DNA of 64,000 nucleotides from Phoronis australis. Taxonomy: Eukaryota; Phoronida; Phoronidae. The DNA lies in assembly GCA_002633005.1 (NCBI GenBank), contig NMRA01000126.1:142979-206978 (forward strand), in the 5' to 3' direction. The stretch's first letter is position 1. Each line of letters starts with the position of its first letter. The notes under the pieces were generated by a model. The model was not told where the DNA came from. It ran no database searches and saw nothing but the letters and a program-made list of their open reading frames with translations. Positions 47,891-58,987 of the stretch are shown piece after piece. Both the position numbers and the translations under genes were made by a program.

Positions 47891-49053
47891 TATGCCGTCC
47901 TATTCACGGAAAGAACACATGCACAAAATTTCATGAACATACGTCAAGGCGTTTGGAGATAGCACAGCGGACACCGGACGCCGGACGGACGGAGATGACA
48001 GCATAATGCGCCCACATATTTATAAAAAACAGAAATTTGGTAGAGATAAACAAATGGGCAAACGTGGCTATTGTAAGTACAGGCAAAGTACAGACATCAC
48101 TACTGAGAAACTGAAAGCTTAGTTTCAACGACATTTTAGAAAATTTAAGTCTTTCCGGTCAACACCAACGATTAGCACAAAACTTGAGCACGATTGTCCC
48201 ACTCCTAGAAACTGCCTATCAGAATGTGTCATTTATCCCCAAGTCGACTCTCAGATGATAGCGGACTGGGACATTATAACTACTTTGTTCTTCGGTAACG
48301 CACATTCAATGTTTTACAAATACACTGTCAAATTAAGAACTAAATACAGCATCTGTCACTAGAACAAAAGTCAACAACGTACATTACACTTTCCAAAAGT
48401 TATCTTATTGAGACACTATACACTGAGAAGGTATTAATATATTACTCACTCGTTGCTTGATGAACTCAGAGAAACTTAATAATGTCGAGGCCTGGTATTT
48501 TCACTGCCTTGGCCGAAACATATCGTTGCTTCGATGAAACGTTATTTGAAGACTCAATCGAAAACTAGAGCTTTTCTGTTTGAAAATGGAGTAACTGAAT
48601 AAGGTTCCTTTGTGAATGCCCATATATTCTCTTCACGAGGAAATGCGTCAAGTCTTCTCGTGTCAACGTCCTTGAAATGTGTCTCTGATAGTAACAGACG
48701 ATCAAATAGACATGCATACCATTATATGTCGTATTTACACGAGGGAAATCGTGCTACCATAATGCAGCGTTTACATTTTTTCGAGGCGAACGAATACATG
48801 TGTAGTTGCATTCAACGAAAGAAAGCGACACCTAGCTATGATGTAAACCAATTTTGCGCCGTTCTAAGCACCATCGAGGAATTAATTGAACAGCAATTAT
48901 AAGGGTTGAGGAAGAACTCGATTCATTTTTAATTTTAACCGACTACAGTTTTATACAAGAGCAACGCCACGCAATACTACAAATCACGTAGGACCTTATT
49001 GACAAGCCTGTGCAAATTAGCCAAATATCTACAGAAATATAGCAACGAGGCCC

Positions 49054-51757
49054 TAGTCAGGTTTGTGTAATTTTGTTGGAATTTTTTGGGGAAAGTGGAA
49101 ACAATATATTTTTGGAAACCTCATGGAATGACAAATCAGAAAATAATCGATTCCATTTTTGGCGGCCATCTTGGATTTTCAAAAATGGCGCCGGTAAAAT
49201 GGATTTTGCCCAATATCTCCACTTTCGGGTCACTTAGAATGTTGGTTTTTATGGCTACACCTGCATTTCTCAGGTCAAGGAATTGGAAATTTTAATTTTA
49301 TTGGCGGCCATCTTGGATTTTTAAAAATGACTCCCGTAAATACATTTTTGTCAGTATCTTTGCTCTTGGGTCACTTCAGTAGAATTTTAGTTTTAATGGC
49401 TGCACCAACTTTTTTGTGGTCAAGAAATCTGAAAATGCAATTTATTGAATGAGAAACATAATCAAAACCCCATTTATTAGCAGCCACATTTTCTAAATCC
49501 ATTCTTCATGTAATCCAGCACGTATGATAGCCATCCTACTTTCTTGTATATTTTGTTTGGATCTTGTTTCTTTCAAGACATTTAAACTAAATCAGTACTT
49601 AAACAACTTATTTACGTTTGAAGAACATGAAAGTATGTTTTTTGTAGTGCCAATAGTCTTTCAAAACTTTGAAATCATAGTACAGGCATCACTGTCACCA
49701 GGAATCACATCATCATCACCATTATGACATTCTGCACTATACTGTGTAACCGTAGGTCCTTTGATCGGCAAGAGCATCTTTGGGAAGAGCAATCGTTTTT
49801 GCACTGACATCAAATCATATTAGTGATAGCCTCTGGCAGGCACCGGAAGCTCCTCAGTTGTGATTGTTTCAGCTGGTCATTTTTGTTCTTGTAAATTCAT
49901 TCTGCAATGGGTCAAGGAACTCCTGTCGAGCAATGACTACCTGACCCCACACTCTGGCTTGAATAAACACCCTCAGCACATGTTGTTTCAAAGCACCAAT
50001 GGTTGGTGGACATTTGTCGCTGTCAGCCATATGTTTACAGAAGAGGTATCATCTCATCTCTGGGATGCTATTTGTGTCAATACCCTGTGGTGGGTCCTGG
50101 TGTATGCATATGTAAAAGGGGATAGAGTGAAAAGAAGTTCACCTGTTACTTCATAAGCAGTACAAAAAGTCTGCAGTGCATTGATATCATCAGTGTTTGC
50201 CTTCAAATATATATTCAACCTACAGAATGGACCAGTGTTTTCTTTCCATGTAAAACCATGGAAAGCAGGAAGAGCCTTTGCCCGGACAGCACCTATTATC
50301 GTCTGTATTGGATTCACGTCCGTGAATCCCAGATGTCATTGTGACTGAAGAATTTCTGAGAAGCCTGTCATAATAGGCAATTACGAGTACCAGTAAATCT
50401 ATGTCAGGTGAAAAAACATCAGCTGAGAATCAGGGACCTTTTGATGTGATGCCAGAACTGCATGGTGTACAGTCTATTAGCAATATATCTGCTTTTTCGT
50501 AATTGTTTTCTTCTTAGCGTAGATCACGTCGGTTGCTCTTTGTGCATCCTGAACCTGAAGTAATGGCGATCTTGGCAGGGTCTTTACTACATGTACATTC
50601 AAGTGTCTTTGCAGACAGATATTCAGTAAGTAGAGGCTTTTTTATTCATGGAAGAGGAAACGGCTCATTGGGATATTCTGTTTGTAAGTATCATCTCTTA
50701 TCTGGTACTATACTTGACCCTTTCTCTGCCTTTTTTCTCTTGTGGCTTGTTTCAAAGAGTTGTCCTTGTGGGTGTCAAAGTCAAAAACCAGAATGATATC
50801 GTCATAATCTCTAGTTAAGAACATCACTTCCATGCCATCCACACGTGCAGTTTTGTGGCTTGGGTGAACACACTCAGTGGATGTTTTCTGGATCTAAAAC
50901 CTCTCTTGCAGCTTGAGGACTGTTGTGTTCTAAGACGTCCGATTCGGAAAGTTTCTACAGAAGGTGGATTCGGTTTGACTTGTCTGTGCATGGCAGCATT
51001 GCCCCACTGGCAGCAAAGATTGCTCTTAGCGTTAGAGTGAATTCATAGTGGCTGATAGCATGTTTCTGGTAGATTAGCCCAGCAGACTACAACTCCTGTT
51101 GTTCTCGCCATTGATCCTCAGCCAGATCAGTCTGGTTACTGCCAAAATTATCTCCCTTCTGACTGTCAAAGGTAAATAAAATGCATTACCATTGAGCAAA
51201 AGAGCGCTGGATTCCAAAGTGAACAGTGGAAATAATAGATAAATGTCTTTTCAAAAAGATATAGATATACACTGTAAATAAAGGTTAATCTGCATTTCTG
51301 TGATTCCTTTACATATTCTGGGGGTTCGTAGCTGCTATTAAAAATCATTTAGAAATAGTGTTTTTCAATTCCTTACCCCACAAAATATGGGTGCAGCCAT
51401 TAAAACTAGCATTCTAAGTGACCCAAGAGCAGAGATACCGAGCAAAATGTATCTTTCGGGCGCCATTTTTTTAAATTCCAAGATGGCCGCCAATAAAATT
51501 ACAATTTCCAATTCATTGTCCTGCAGGTGTAGCCATAAAAAGTAACATTCTCAGTGACCCAAGGGCGGATATATTGGGCAAAATCTATTTTACCGACGCC
51601 ATTTTTGAAAATCCAATATGGACGCCAAGATGACTACCAAAATGGAATCAATTATTTTCTGATTCGTCATTCCACGAGGTTTCCGAAAATGTATGGTTTC
51701 CACTTTCCCCCAAAAATTCAAGCGAATGTCAAACTTTGGACATAGTGAACCTGACTA
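49054..51757. mobile_element. 2.7 kb DNA element with ~400 bp inverted arms, copy 2 only
   Basis: Termini TAGTCAGGTT...AACCTGACTA. Arms 49054-49470 and 51355-51757 are diverged reverse complements. Each holds two sub-units with 'ggcggccatcttggatttt', 'gggtcact(t/g)agaatg' and 'ttttatggctacacctgca'. Copy 1 of the duplication lacks it (31445-31475, 'agatccctaaaagc'). Flanks ...gccc / ttcc... allow a ~4 bp target duplication or a TA one. The middle carries decayed coding sequence on the - strand. Confidence 0.8.
49866..50810 (-). pseudogene. Decayed transposon-associated protein gene
   Basis: Reading the - strand downward, four collinear pieces in different frames appear. They are FDFDTHKDNSLKQATREKR (about 50780-50720), SPDIDLLVLVIAYY (about 50410-50370), IGAVRAKALPAFHGFTW (about 50300-50240), and CPPTIGALKQHVLRVF with QARVW (about 50020-49940). 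Stops and frameshifts separate them. The order 'FDxY..SLK..TRxKR - SPDTDVLVLL - LPAxHAFTGCD - LPPTxxALxxHxxRAxxQAxVW' is that of a protein family I know from repeat-rich invertebrate genomes, usually left uncharacterised. In this copy the GCD of the third motif is replaced. The superfamily is not assigned. Confidence 0.6.
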
Positions 51758-52185
51758 TTCCTAAAAGCATAATTTTCCGAAGGTACAGTAGAATGCCTCT
51801 AGAATTTTATTTTTTAATTTATAACAATTTGACGTTAACTTTGACAATGTCATTTTAATAAAATTTAGCAAAAAGGAAATGTACGTTCATAGAAAAACAA
51901 CGCTATCAATATTCATGATGAAATTTCAAAAATGCTGTTCCAGTCTTTTAAAATATCAATTCATTTTCATTTTGTGCAAATTTTGGGTTTTTTTTATAGT
52001 AATAATGACTGCCACTCACGGAAAAGTGGGACATTTTAAAAACAATTCATAAAAGAATTTTGGAGAACAGTACATAAAGCATAGTATGCGAAAGTTTCAT
52101 CGGAATCAGATCAGCCATTTTTGAAATATGATGTTCGAAGGTTGTCCAAATTTGGAAAACTTTCTACGGTCCTGCATCGCACATA
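51758..52185 (+). repeat. Repeat R2 in duplication copy 2
   Basis: Counterpart of 31480-31890 and nearly identical over 'cggaaaagtgggacattttaa' and 'agtttcatcggaatcagatc'. Confidence 0.65.
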
Positions 52186-55100
52186 ACCTTAAAATAGCCC
52201 CTAGGGATCGCAAAACAAGACAGCAATACTCCCGTCATGGTTCTACAAACATTTTTGGCCGATAGTAAGGCGGACACCAGACCACTACCGGCCAAAACGT
52301 AAGTCAAATCTGTTTGCACCCGGGCAGCTGCCGCCGTCTCCGTGATAGTGGCTTATCTGAGGGCTTTCAATGACCAATGACAAAAAGGGAAACATTTTCC
52401 AGGTGATGTGTCGTTCCACAAACAAATTAGCTTTTGTGATTGAAATGTTTTTGTGTGTTGTAAAACTTGAGTGAAATGAACGTTTTTGCTCCAATGAAGT
52501 CGAAATATTGATAAAATGAGTCGAAAAAAGGACACTGGAAATCAAATAAGAGGAAATAGAAACCAAAAAAGAGGAAAATTCCACCCCTTGTTATTTGCCA
52601 ACGTTCACGAAACTTTCACCAAGGAACTGTGTCAACATCACAATTGCCACAATAGTAGCACAAATCCGAACATCATCGTTCGCGGTGCTCTTCTCAATAG
52701 GAACGTACATGTATGAATGGACAGGTTTTATCATCGATCATTTGAGTGACTTGACCGATAGAGAAGCAGACTCCAAAACCGTATCGAAAATAATAAATAC
52801 TTTTCCGCAAATAGCCATAACGTAGCATGCACTACGTCAAATGAGTCTCCTCAGTAGAAATTTATGCAGTTTGGGAAGCAAAATTTCATAAAAATACACC
52901 AGTATGATACAGAGAAAAGCGTAAGAAACTAAAATGCCAGAGGGCACAGCAATTATCTGATCCGTCCGAAGGTCGTCGGTCCGTTTTCCATTGTCATGTT
53001 TTTATGAATACAGTTTACCTGCAAAATTACACAAAGACGCTGTAAGAGGTTTAGGAAATAAAGCCAGGGACGCCGTCCAAAAATTAACGTTAGCCGTACT
53101 CTCAGGTGTTTCAGGCATAACGATTTTTTAGCACCGGGTTTTGCGGAGTAAAAATGATCACTGGCTGGCATGCGCAAAATAATTTGAATTCACCTGAAAA
53201 CGGAAGGTGTCGTAGACATTTTGCCAAATTTCACCGTTGAAATAGGTCGAGGAATGTCATAGATACAGAGACAAACTTTCAACACTAAACTTGGCCCTAG
53301 GGGGCACAATGTTTGTCGGTTACATCAGAGCATCGTTGTAACCTGTCGCAACATTCATGGAAAAACAATTTCACAAAGATTCCGTAAGAAGTTTAGGTGA
53401 TACAACCAGGGATGTAAAAAAACAAAATGGCGAATAAGACATGGCTTGGAACGAACAATAATAAAAAAGAAAACATTCCAGGTGATGTATCATTCCACAA
53501 ATCAATAGGTTCGTGTGATAGAAATGTTTTTTTTTTGTGTTGTAAAATTTTGCAGAAATAAAACGTTTTCGAATGGATAAAGGCAAAATAATGACAAAAA
53601 TAGAAAAAAAGAGGAAACTGGAAATCAAAAAGAGTAAATCGAAACAAAAAAGAGGAAATCCTCTGAAAGATGAACAATCCAAGCCCTGAAGAAATTTGAT
53701 CCTGCACATGTTATATGCGAATCTGTCCCAGTAAGTGATGAATGAAATGTGGCACCCATGAGAACAGAATTTTGTTCATGAGAAAAGCACGCTAGCGGCA
53801 AATGAGAATACCTATAAGTAAGTCGTCCGCCAGACTCGAAGTTTCAATACTGCGCAGAATTCCAATAAGATCACAAGTTTTCATTCAATATGGCAGACAA
53901 GCATATCCGAGTTTATTCATTGTCTCGAGACTCCCAATTGAAACAAGACCCCAGTACGACTGCAAAGAACGCTGGAAACGATTGAGAGTCAAGGGTTTTG
54001 TCAACTTTTATAAGATAGCCCAGGGCAAATGACGACGATTTAGATAATCCTCAGTATCACTTAAGGCGTTGCTGCAAGTGTAAACTGAATTATCTTTTAC
54101 ACGCACGATTCTTGCTAAAAAATATTGTTAAAATTCCTATGCCACATTCGCGATAAACAATCCAGTAAATAGCCTATGATAGGTATTTTAATTCCACTTT
54201 AAATACACTAACATAGATAAGGCACGTACCATCAAAAACAACTTATTTCGAACACGGATGTTGATCTATCGTTTAAACATTGACCATTTTGCATCAGTAA
54301 CGAGTTTTCACTTCAAGACGGAATAAGGCATGAGTTATACTTCCTTTGAAAGTAGAATGGTTTCGATGCATGTGATTCGTGTTTGGGACAGAAAAATAGT
54401 GAAATGTGCCTCGATTTTCCAACTGCGGCTAGCGACCGGACTGCCGTGGGGTTGCCTACATAGCGGTGCTTCATAAGAATGGCCGTGGTACTGCAAGGGC
54501 AAGTAGCAGTGTTCGCTCTACACTTCTTAGCACTATGCTCAACAGACCAATATTCCAAAGTTTTTTGGGGGTAAATTTAGCTCTAGGCCCAGGATATAAC
54601 CTTCCAACTCAGACTCGACGCTTAACCTACAATACCTAAATTCGACTGGGTATTAAACAACTTCAGGCGAGTACAGGTACATTGATATTTGGGTAAAATC
54701 TTCATGTTTCGCCTGTACTCACCAAAAGAAGCTTTAAAGCCAGTTAACTGGAACGTTCTTCACAGTGATCTCTTTGGTTATTGAAGTCATCTTCAAACCG
54801 ACATTGAACCCCTGCTTTCTTTCAAATACAAGTTTTGATTTAGGTCACTTAGACCTACTGTCATGTCAGTTCAAAAGTCACCTCATGGGCTCAGTTAGAG
54901 CAAACTCAAGATTAACTTCAGGTCACGCTTGCAATCACCTCTCAAGCGACTAAGGGAGAACTTCATAACCTTAAGTGGTCTAAGTACATAATTGTCATGA
55001 GTATAGCTGATTCAAATTATTAACATTACTGTGGGCAATAGACCTTAGTCTGTTGCGGTTACAAGATCGCAAGTTTCATTGATCATTTATTATGAATAGA

Positions 55101-55279
55101 CAGGAGGTATTACATAAAAACGCAATTTTCATTTTAATTAGCATGAGGAAGAAGTACAACTTGGCAAAGGAACATCTGACAACAACAACGCTACAGAACA
55201 CAGAAGGTGTCTGTTTTTAATAGCAAATTCTCAAAATTCGCAAAAGTCTCAGTCTAGACAACCTTCAGCTTCTAAAGTA

Positions 55280-55535
55280 TCATTTCGATTGCAGTTTAAG
55301 CAACTTCATTTTTTCAAGAAAATTATAAGTCATATTTTTGACATCTTCTCATGCAACATAGTAACACTTTAAAAACAATTCCTCATAGTTATCGATAGTA
55401 GTGCATAAAGAATATCATCTGTAAGTTTCATTAGACTTCAGTCAGCCATGTGTCAGACAGATGCTCCAAATTTAGCCAAACATGGAAATTTTTCAAGGGT
55501 CCTGCATTTCACATAGCAGTCAAGATTCATGGTAT
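55280..55535 (+). repeat. Repeat R2 fragment in copy 2-specific segment
   Basis: Shows 'gtgcataaagaatatcatctg', 'aagtttcatta', 'gtcagccatgtgtcaga', 'gatgctccaaatttagcc' and 'aagggtcctgcatttcacata'. It lies in the 850 bp (55205-56047) that copy 1 has replaced by its own tandem array. Confidence 0.55.
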
Positions 55536-56833
55536 AAATAGTCACAATAACATCAGATAGTTTACTAATCACATCTGTTCATAACTATTGTAGATTTTAA
55601 AAATGTTTTTGCTTCATGATTATTTACCTAATCCAAAACAACAACAGCAAACAGTTCTCAATGCTCATCTCATCCCCTTATAGCCGTCTATTCAAACAAG
55701 CTGACAAAAGCCCATAAAATAAGATGTGGAACATCTCCATAACCACTAATACACAGTATTTAATGGAATATACAATGTCTTTTTCAAAACAAATGTGACA
55801 TGCACATGGCCAATTCACAGCTTTTTGTTACATAGTATCAACGTAACTTTGAAAAACGGTACATTTGGAGATTAATACATACTAGTCAAATGACGAGTGA
55901 TTCAACTGGTCACACCTCATTAAAACTTCAGGATATAGTTTCATTAATCTATCTATGTACATGGACCAGGGTAAATCATAATTCATGTCAACTTATAGTG
56001 ATGAATATGATAAAGCTGAACTGAGACACATTTGAAGAACCACACAATGACCTTTTAAAAGTCTTACGGTAACCTAGTCATGTACTCCACTTGAAGACGT
56101 CACATAAACTTTGGTTGTTTTCCACATCAAAAGTTGCTACCACTGGCCGCAAACCACTTAGCTCCATTTGTGAAAGTTATAACACCTTACAAAATTTCTG
56201 GGGCTTCTTCGATTTTACTTGTACCTAAAAAAGATGGATGAAGAAATTTAACAAGATTGAATAACAAATGTTTTTTAGCTTTACTTCAGTGACCAGTTAG
56301 GAGCGTAAACCAGCACACTTCTTCGATAGACTATAGTACAAAGTAATAAGACAAAATACGATTTCTCCCTCACGTCGGCTAATTCTGTTAACAACAAAAA
56401 CAACTAGTAATATCCATAAGGACGTACAAAATACCTTAGCCACCTTACTACCATTGTCAATTCAACTCCATTCTTGATAATGTGGAAAGACTACTCTGAC
56501 AATGAAGTCAGCTTCCACCCAGCAATCATGACAGGGAAGTCTGGGTCATTTTGTATGATTCTTTTAGCTTGTACTGCATATGGTTAACTTGGCGAATAGC
56601 AAACATTCTATGAACAAGAATTGTTTCATTCGTCATTTCACTAACGACATTGATTCATAATTGTCACAATAGGAGCATGTGATTAGTTGTTTAGATGGAA
56701 ATTGATGAAGAACAATTACACTTTGCCATGCATGCATTCATAGACACCAAGTTACATTTTTACTAAATCCAGAAATGATTACCAAAATCACCACAGTTAG
56801 CACCCATGGCTTTTGATTGAAAAATTTGGTTGA

Positions 56834-57830
56834 CAAGAGCAACACAGAGCGTTTACATGCACTCACTGTGTGCATTGGCAAACAATTAAGTGGTGCTCAT
56901 TTTCTAAAATATTTCCACGGTAGTTGCACCCATTCCAAAAAGCACCACTTATGCTTTCCTTGTTACGAACACTTAGATTAAAGTTCATGAAGATCCATTA
57001 AGAGCTTAGTTGATACAAGGCAGCTGCAATAATTTGCCACAAGGCAGTGACAGTAGTCAGATCAGTCCAAAATCTACACCAGCCATGCTATCCTCAATGA
57101 GAACACATGTGCCAAAAATCATAAAGTTCCAGCAAGGAACTTAATTGTTAGATATTGAGAAACACAAACAAATCAAAATTGCCAAATACAATTATAGGTA
57201 ATAGTCAAACCTGTCTGATAACCAATGTCTGTCCTACTCTCCTCATCACGATCTCATATTCCAAACCTTTTGTAAACATCCATACAAGAAGTCAGTAGAT
57301 ATCGAAGTACACGTAAAGCAAACTAAAACTCCACTAGGCTGGCGCAACACAACATCTCTCTAAAACTCCCGTAGGCCAGAGCAACACTACATCTCTCTAA
57401 AATTCAACTAGGCAGTGCAACACAACATCTCTCCAAAACTAATGCTGGCCATGCTCTCCTCTATAGGAAATATCTGTCAACTTTCATAATAGGGAGGCTG
57501 ACGCTAAAAGACAAACCCAAAAATAGCAAAAGTAGCCACTTGGGGGCACAGAACAAGTCACATCTGTCTAAAACGGTTTCCTCCATAAAAACTTATTTGT
57601 CAAAAGTTTCATGAAGATCTTTCAAGCAACTTGCAATTTACATCATAGTCCAAATGTTAACCTGTGTGTTCCTGCACTGGCTCACAAGTTGTGTCACTTG
57701 AAACATTGAACATTCTGTGCAAGCAACGTTTCTGCATCATTCTATGCTAGAAGTGCATTGTGATACACCATTTGTATTTTGGAGAGAACACTGTAACGTA
57801 AATAGCTCCATAACTATCTTTTTTAATTGT
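56834..57830 (+). repeat. R1 element, old copy in duplication copy 2
   Basis: Counterpart of 36228-37260, with the head 'caagagcaacacagagcgtt' and the reduced minisatellite 57327-57441. Confidence 0.7.
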
Positions 57831-58987
57831 ATGTCTAAAAACATAAAATGATTTCAATTATTTAAAAGTACAACTGCAAAGTACCTTCAGCCACACCTTT
57901 AGCCACAGCGTAAACCATCTTTTTCCCAACACTTCTTTCCTGAAAGTAGACATTTGAAGAGCCGTCAGTAAATTGCTTCAGCAAGCCAAAGAACCAATGA
58001 ATAACATGTGTAACAACACTTTAAAATTTCTGATAGTCAGCATGATCATGCTACATAATAATACACTACAATTAGAAATCCCCAAACTTATTCTCATTTT
58101 TTAATTCTGTCGGATTTGGTAAGAACACAAAATAACATTTGCGGGACATTAAGGCTAACACAAAAACTCCAGTCAGACCACAATCTTTGGTTTATGTATC
58201 ATGTCTCTCATGATATGTGCAACAAGGTAAAAGATTAAATATCTGATACCAAGAAAATGGAATTTAATATATGTATATCATATGACAAATAAACAATCCA
58301 ATTATACCATAAATTTACAAGTAAAACAAACTGCTGGTACAATGAAATGATAATTATAAAATATCAACTAAATGAGATTACATGTGCATATACATGTATA
58401 GGGTGAGCTCATTACTTGTGTGGTTACTACGTTTCAATGTTTTTAATTTGATTTTCTTTATCAGAAGAAATGATTCAAGTTGACTTCTGACACAACACTT
58501 CCACTATTCGACGAGTGCACCATATACAAGGTGGAGCTAATGAGTACGTAGTGCTTTAAACAGTCTAAAAGTTGTTTTATCTCCTTTTGAAGCAGAATTT
58601 TAGGCCACAAAAATATAAATGCAGTCTCATTTTAAAAAGTTCAATGACTTTTCTCCCTAAAAGAATGGCTTATTACTCAACTACTAACTTGTGCCGGTTT
58701 TAAATTACATTAGTTTCTAACTATGAAAAATTAATTATTCACCTGAAATTTGAACCAAACTTTAGAAATAGTCAACATTGGCAGTTACAAATTCAAGCAA
58801 CATGACCAATGACCAAAAATTATTATCCTCAATGCTACACAATGTGGGAATGTATTAAAACGTTGCGTAGGCAGCTACTTTCGATCATTTTCTGAACAAC
58901 CAAGTCTACTCTGCAAAACTCTGTTGACACAGAATGTCCAATATTTAAGAAATATGACGAGCTCCAAAATGGTCCACATAACGATCT

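Larger units (their letters stand above)
44780..48024 (+). mobile_element. R1 element, complete, inserted after the duplication (interrupted by a TIR element)
   Basis: Copy 1 has the uninterrupted site 'ctacattaaaaaaacgg' (30502-30518). Copy 2 has 'ctacattaaa', then the head CAAGAGCAACGCGGAGCGTT, then R1 blocks, then a GC-rich 'ggacaccggacgccggacgg' tail and 'gcgcccacatatttata', then 'aaaaaacagaaatttgg'. So the element inserted in an A-run. The head can form a hairpin (AACGC-GGA-GCGTT). No open frame is conserved. Without the nested insert it is about 1.25 kb. Confidence 0.8.
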
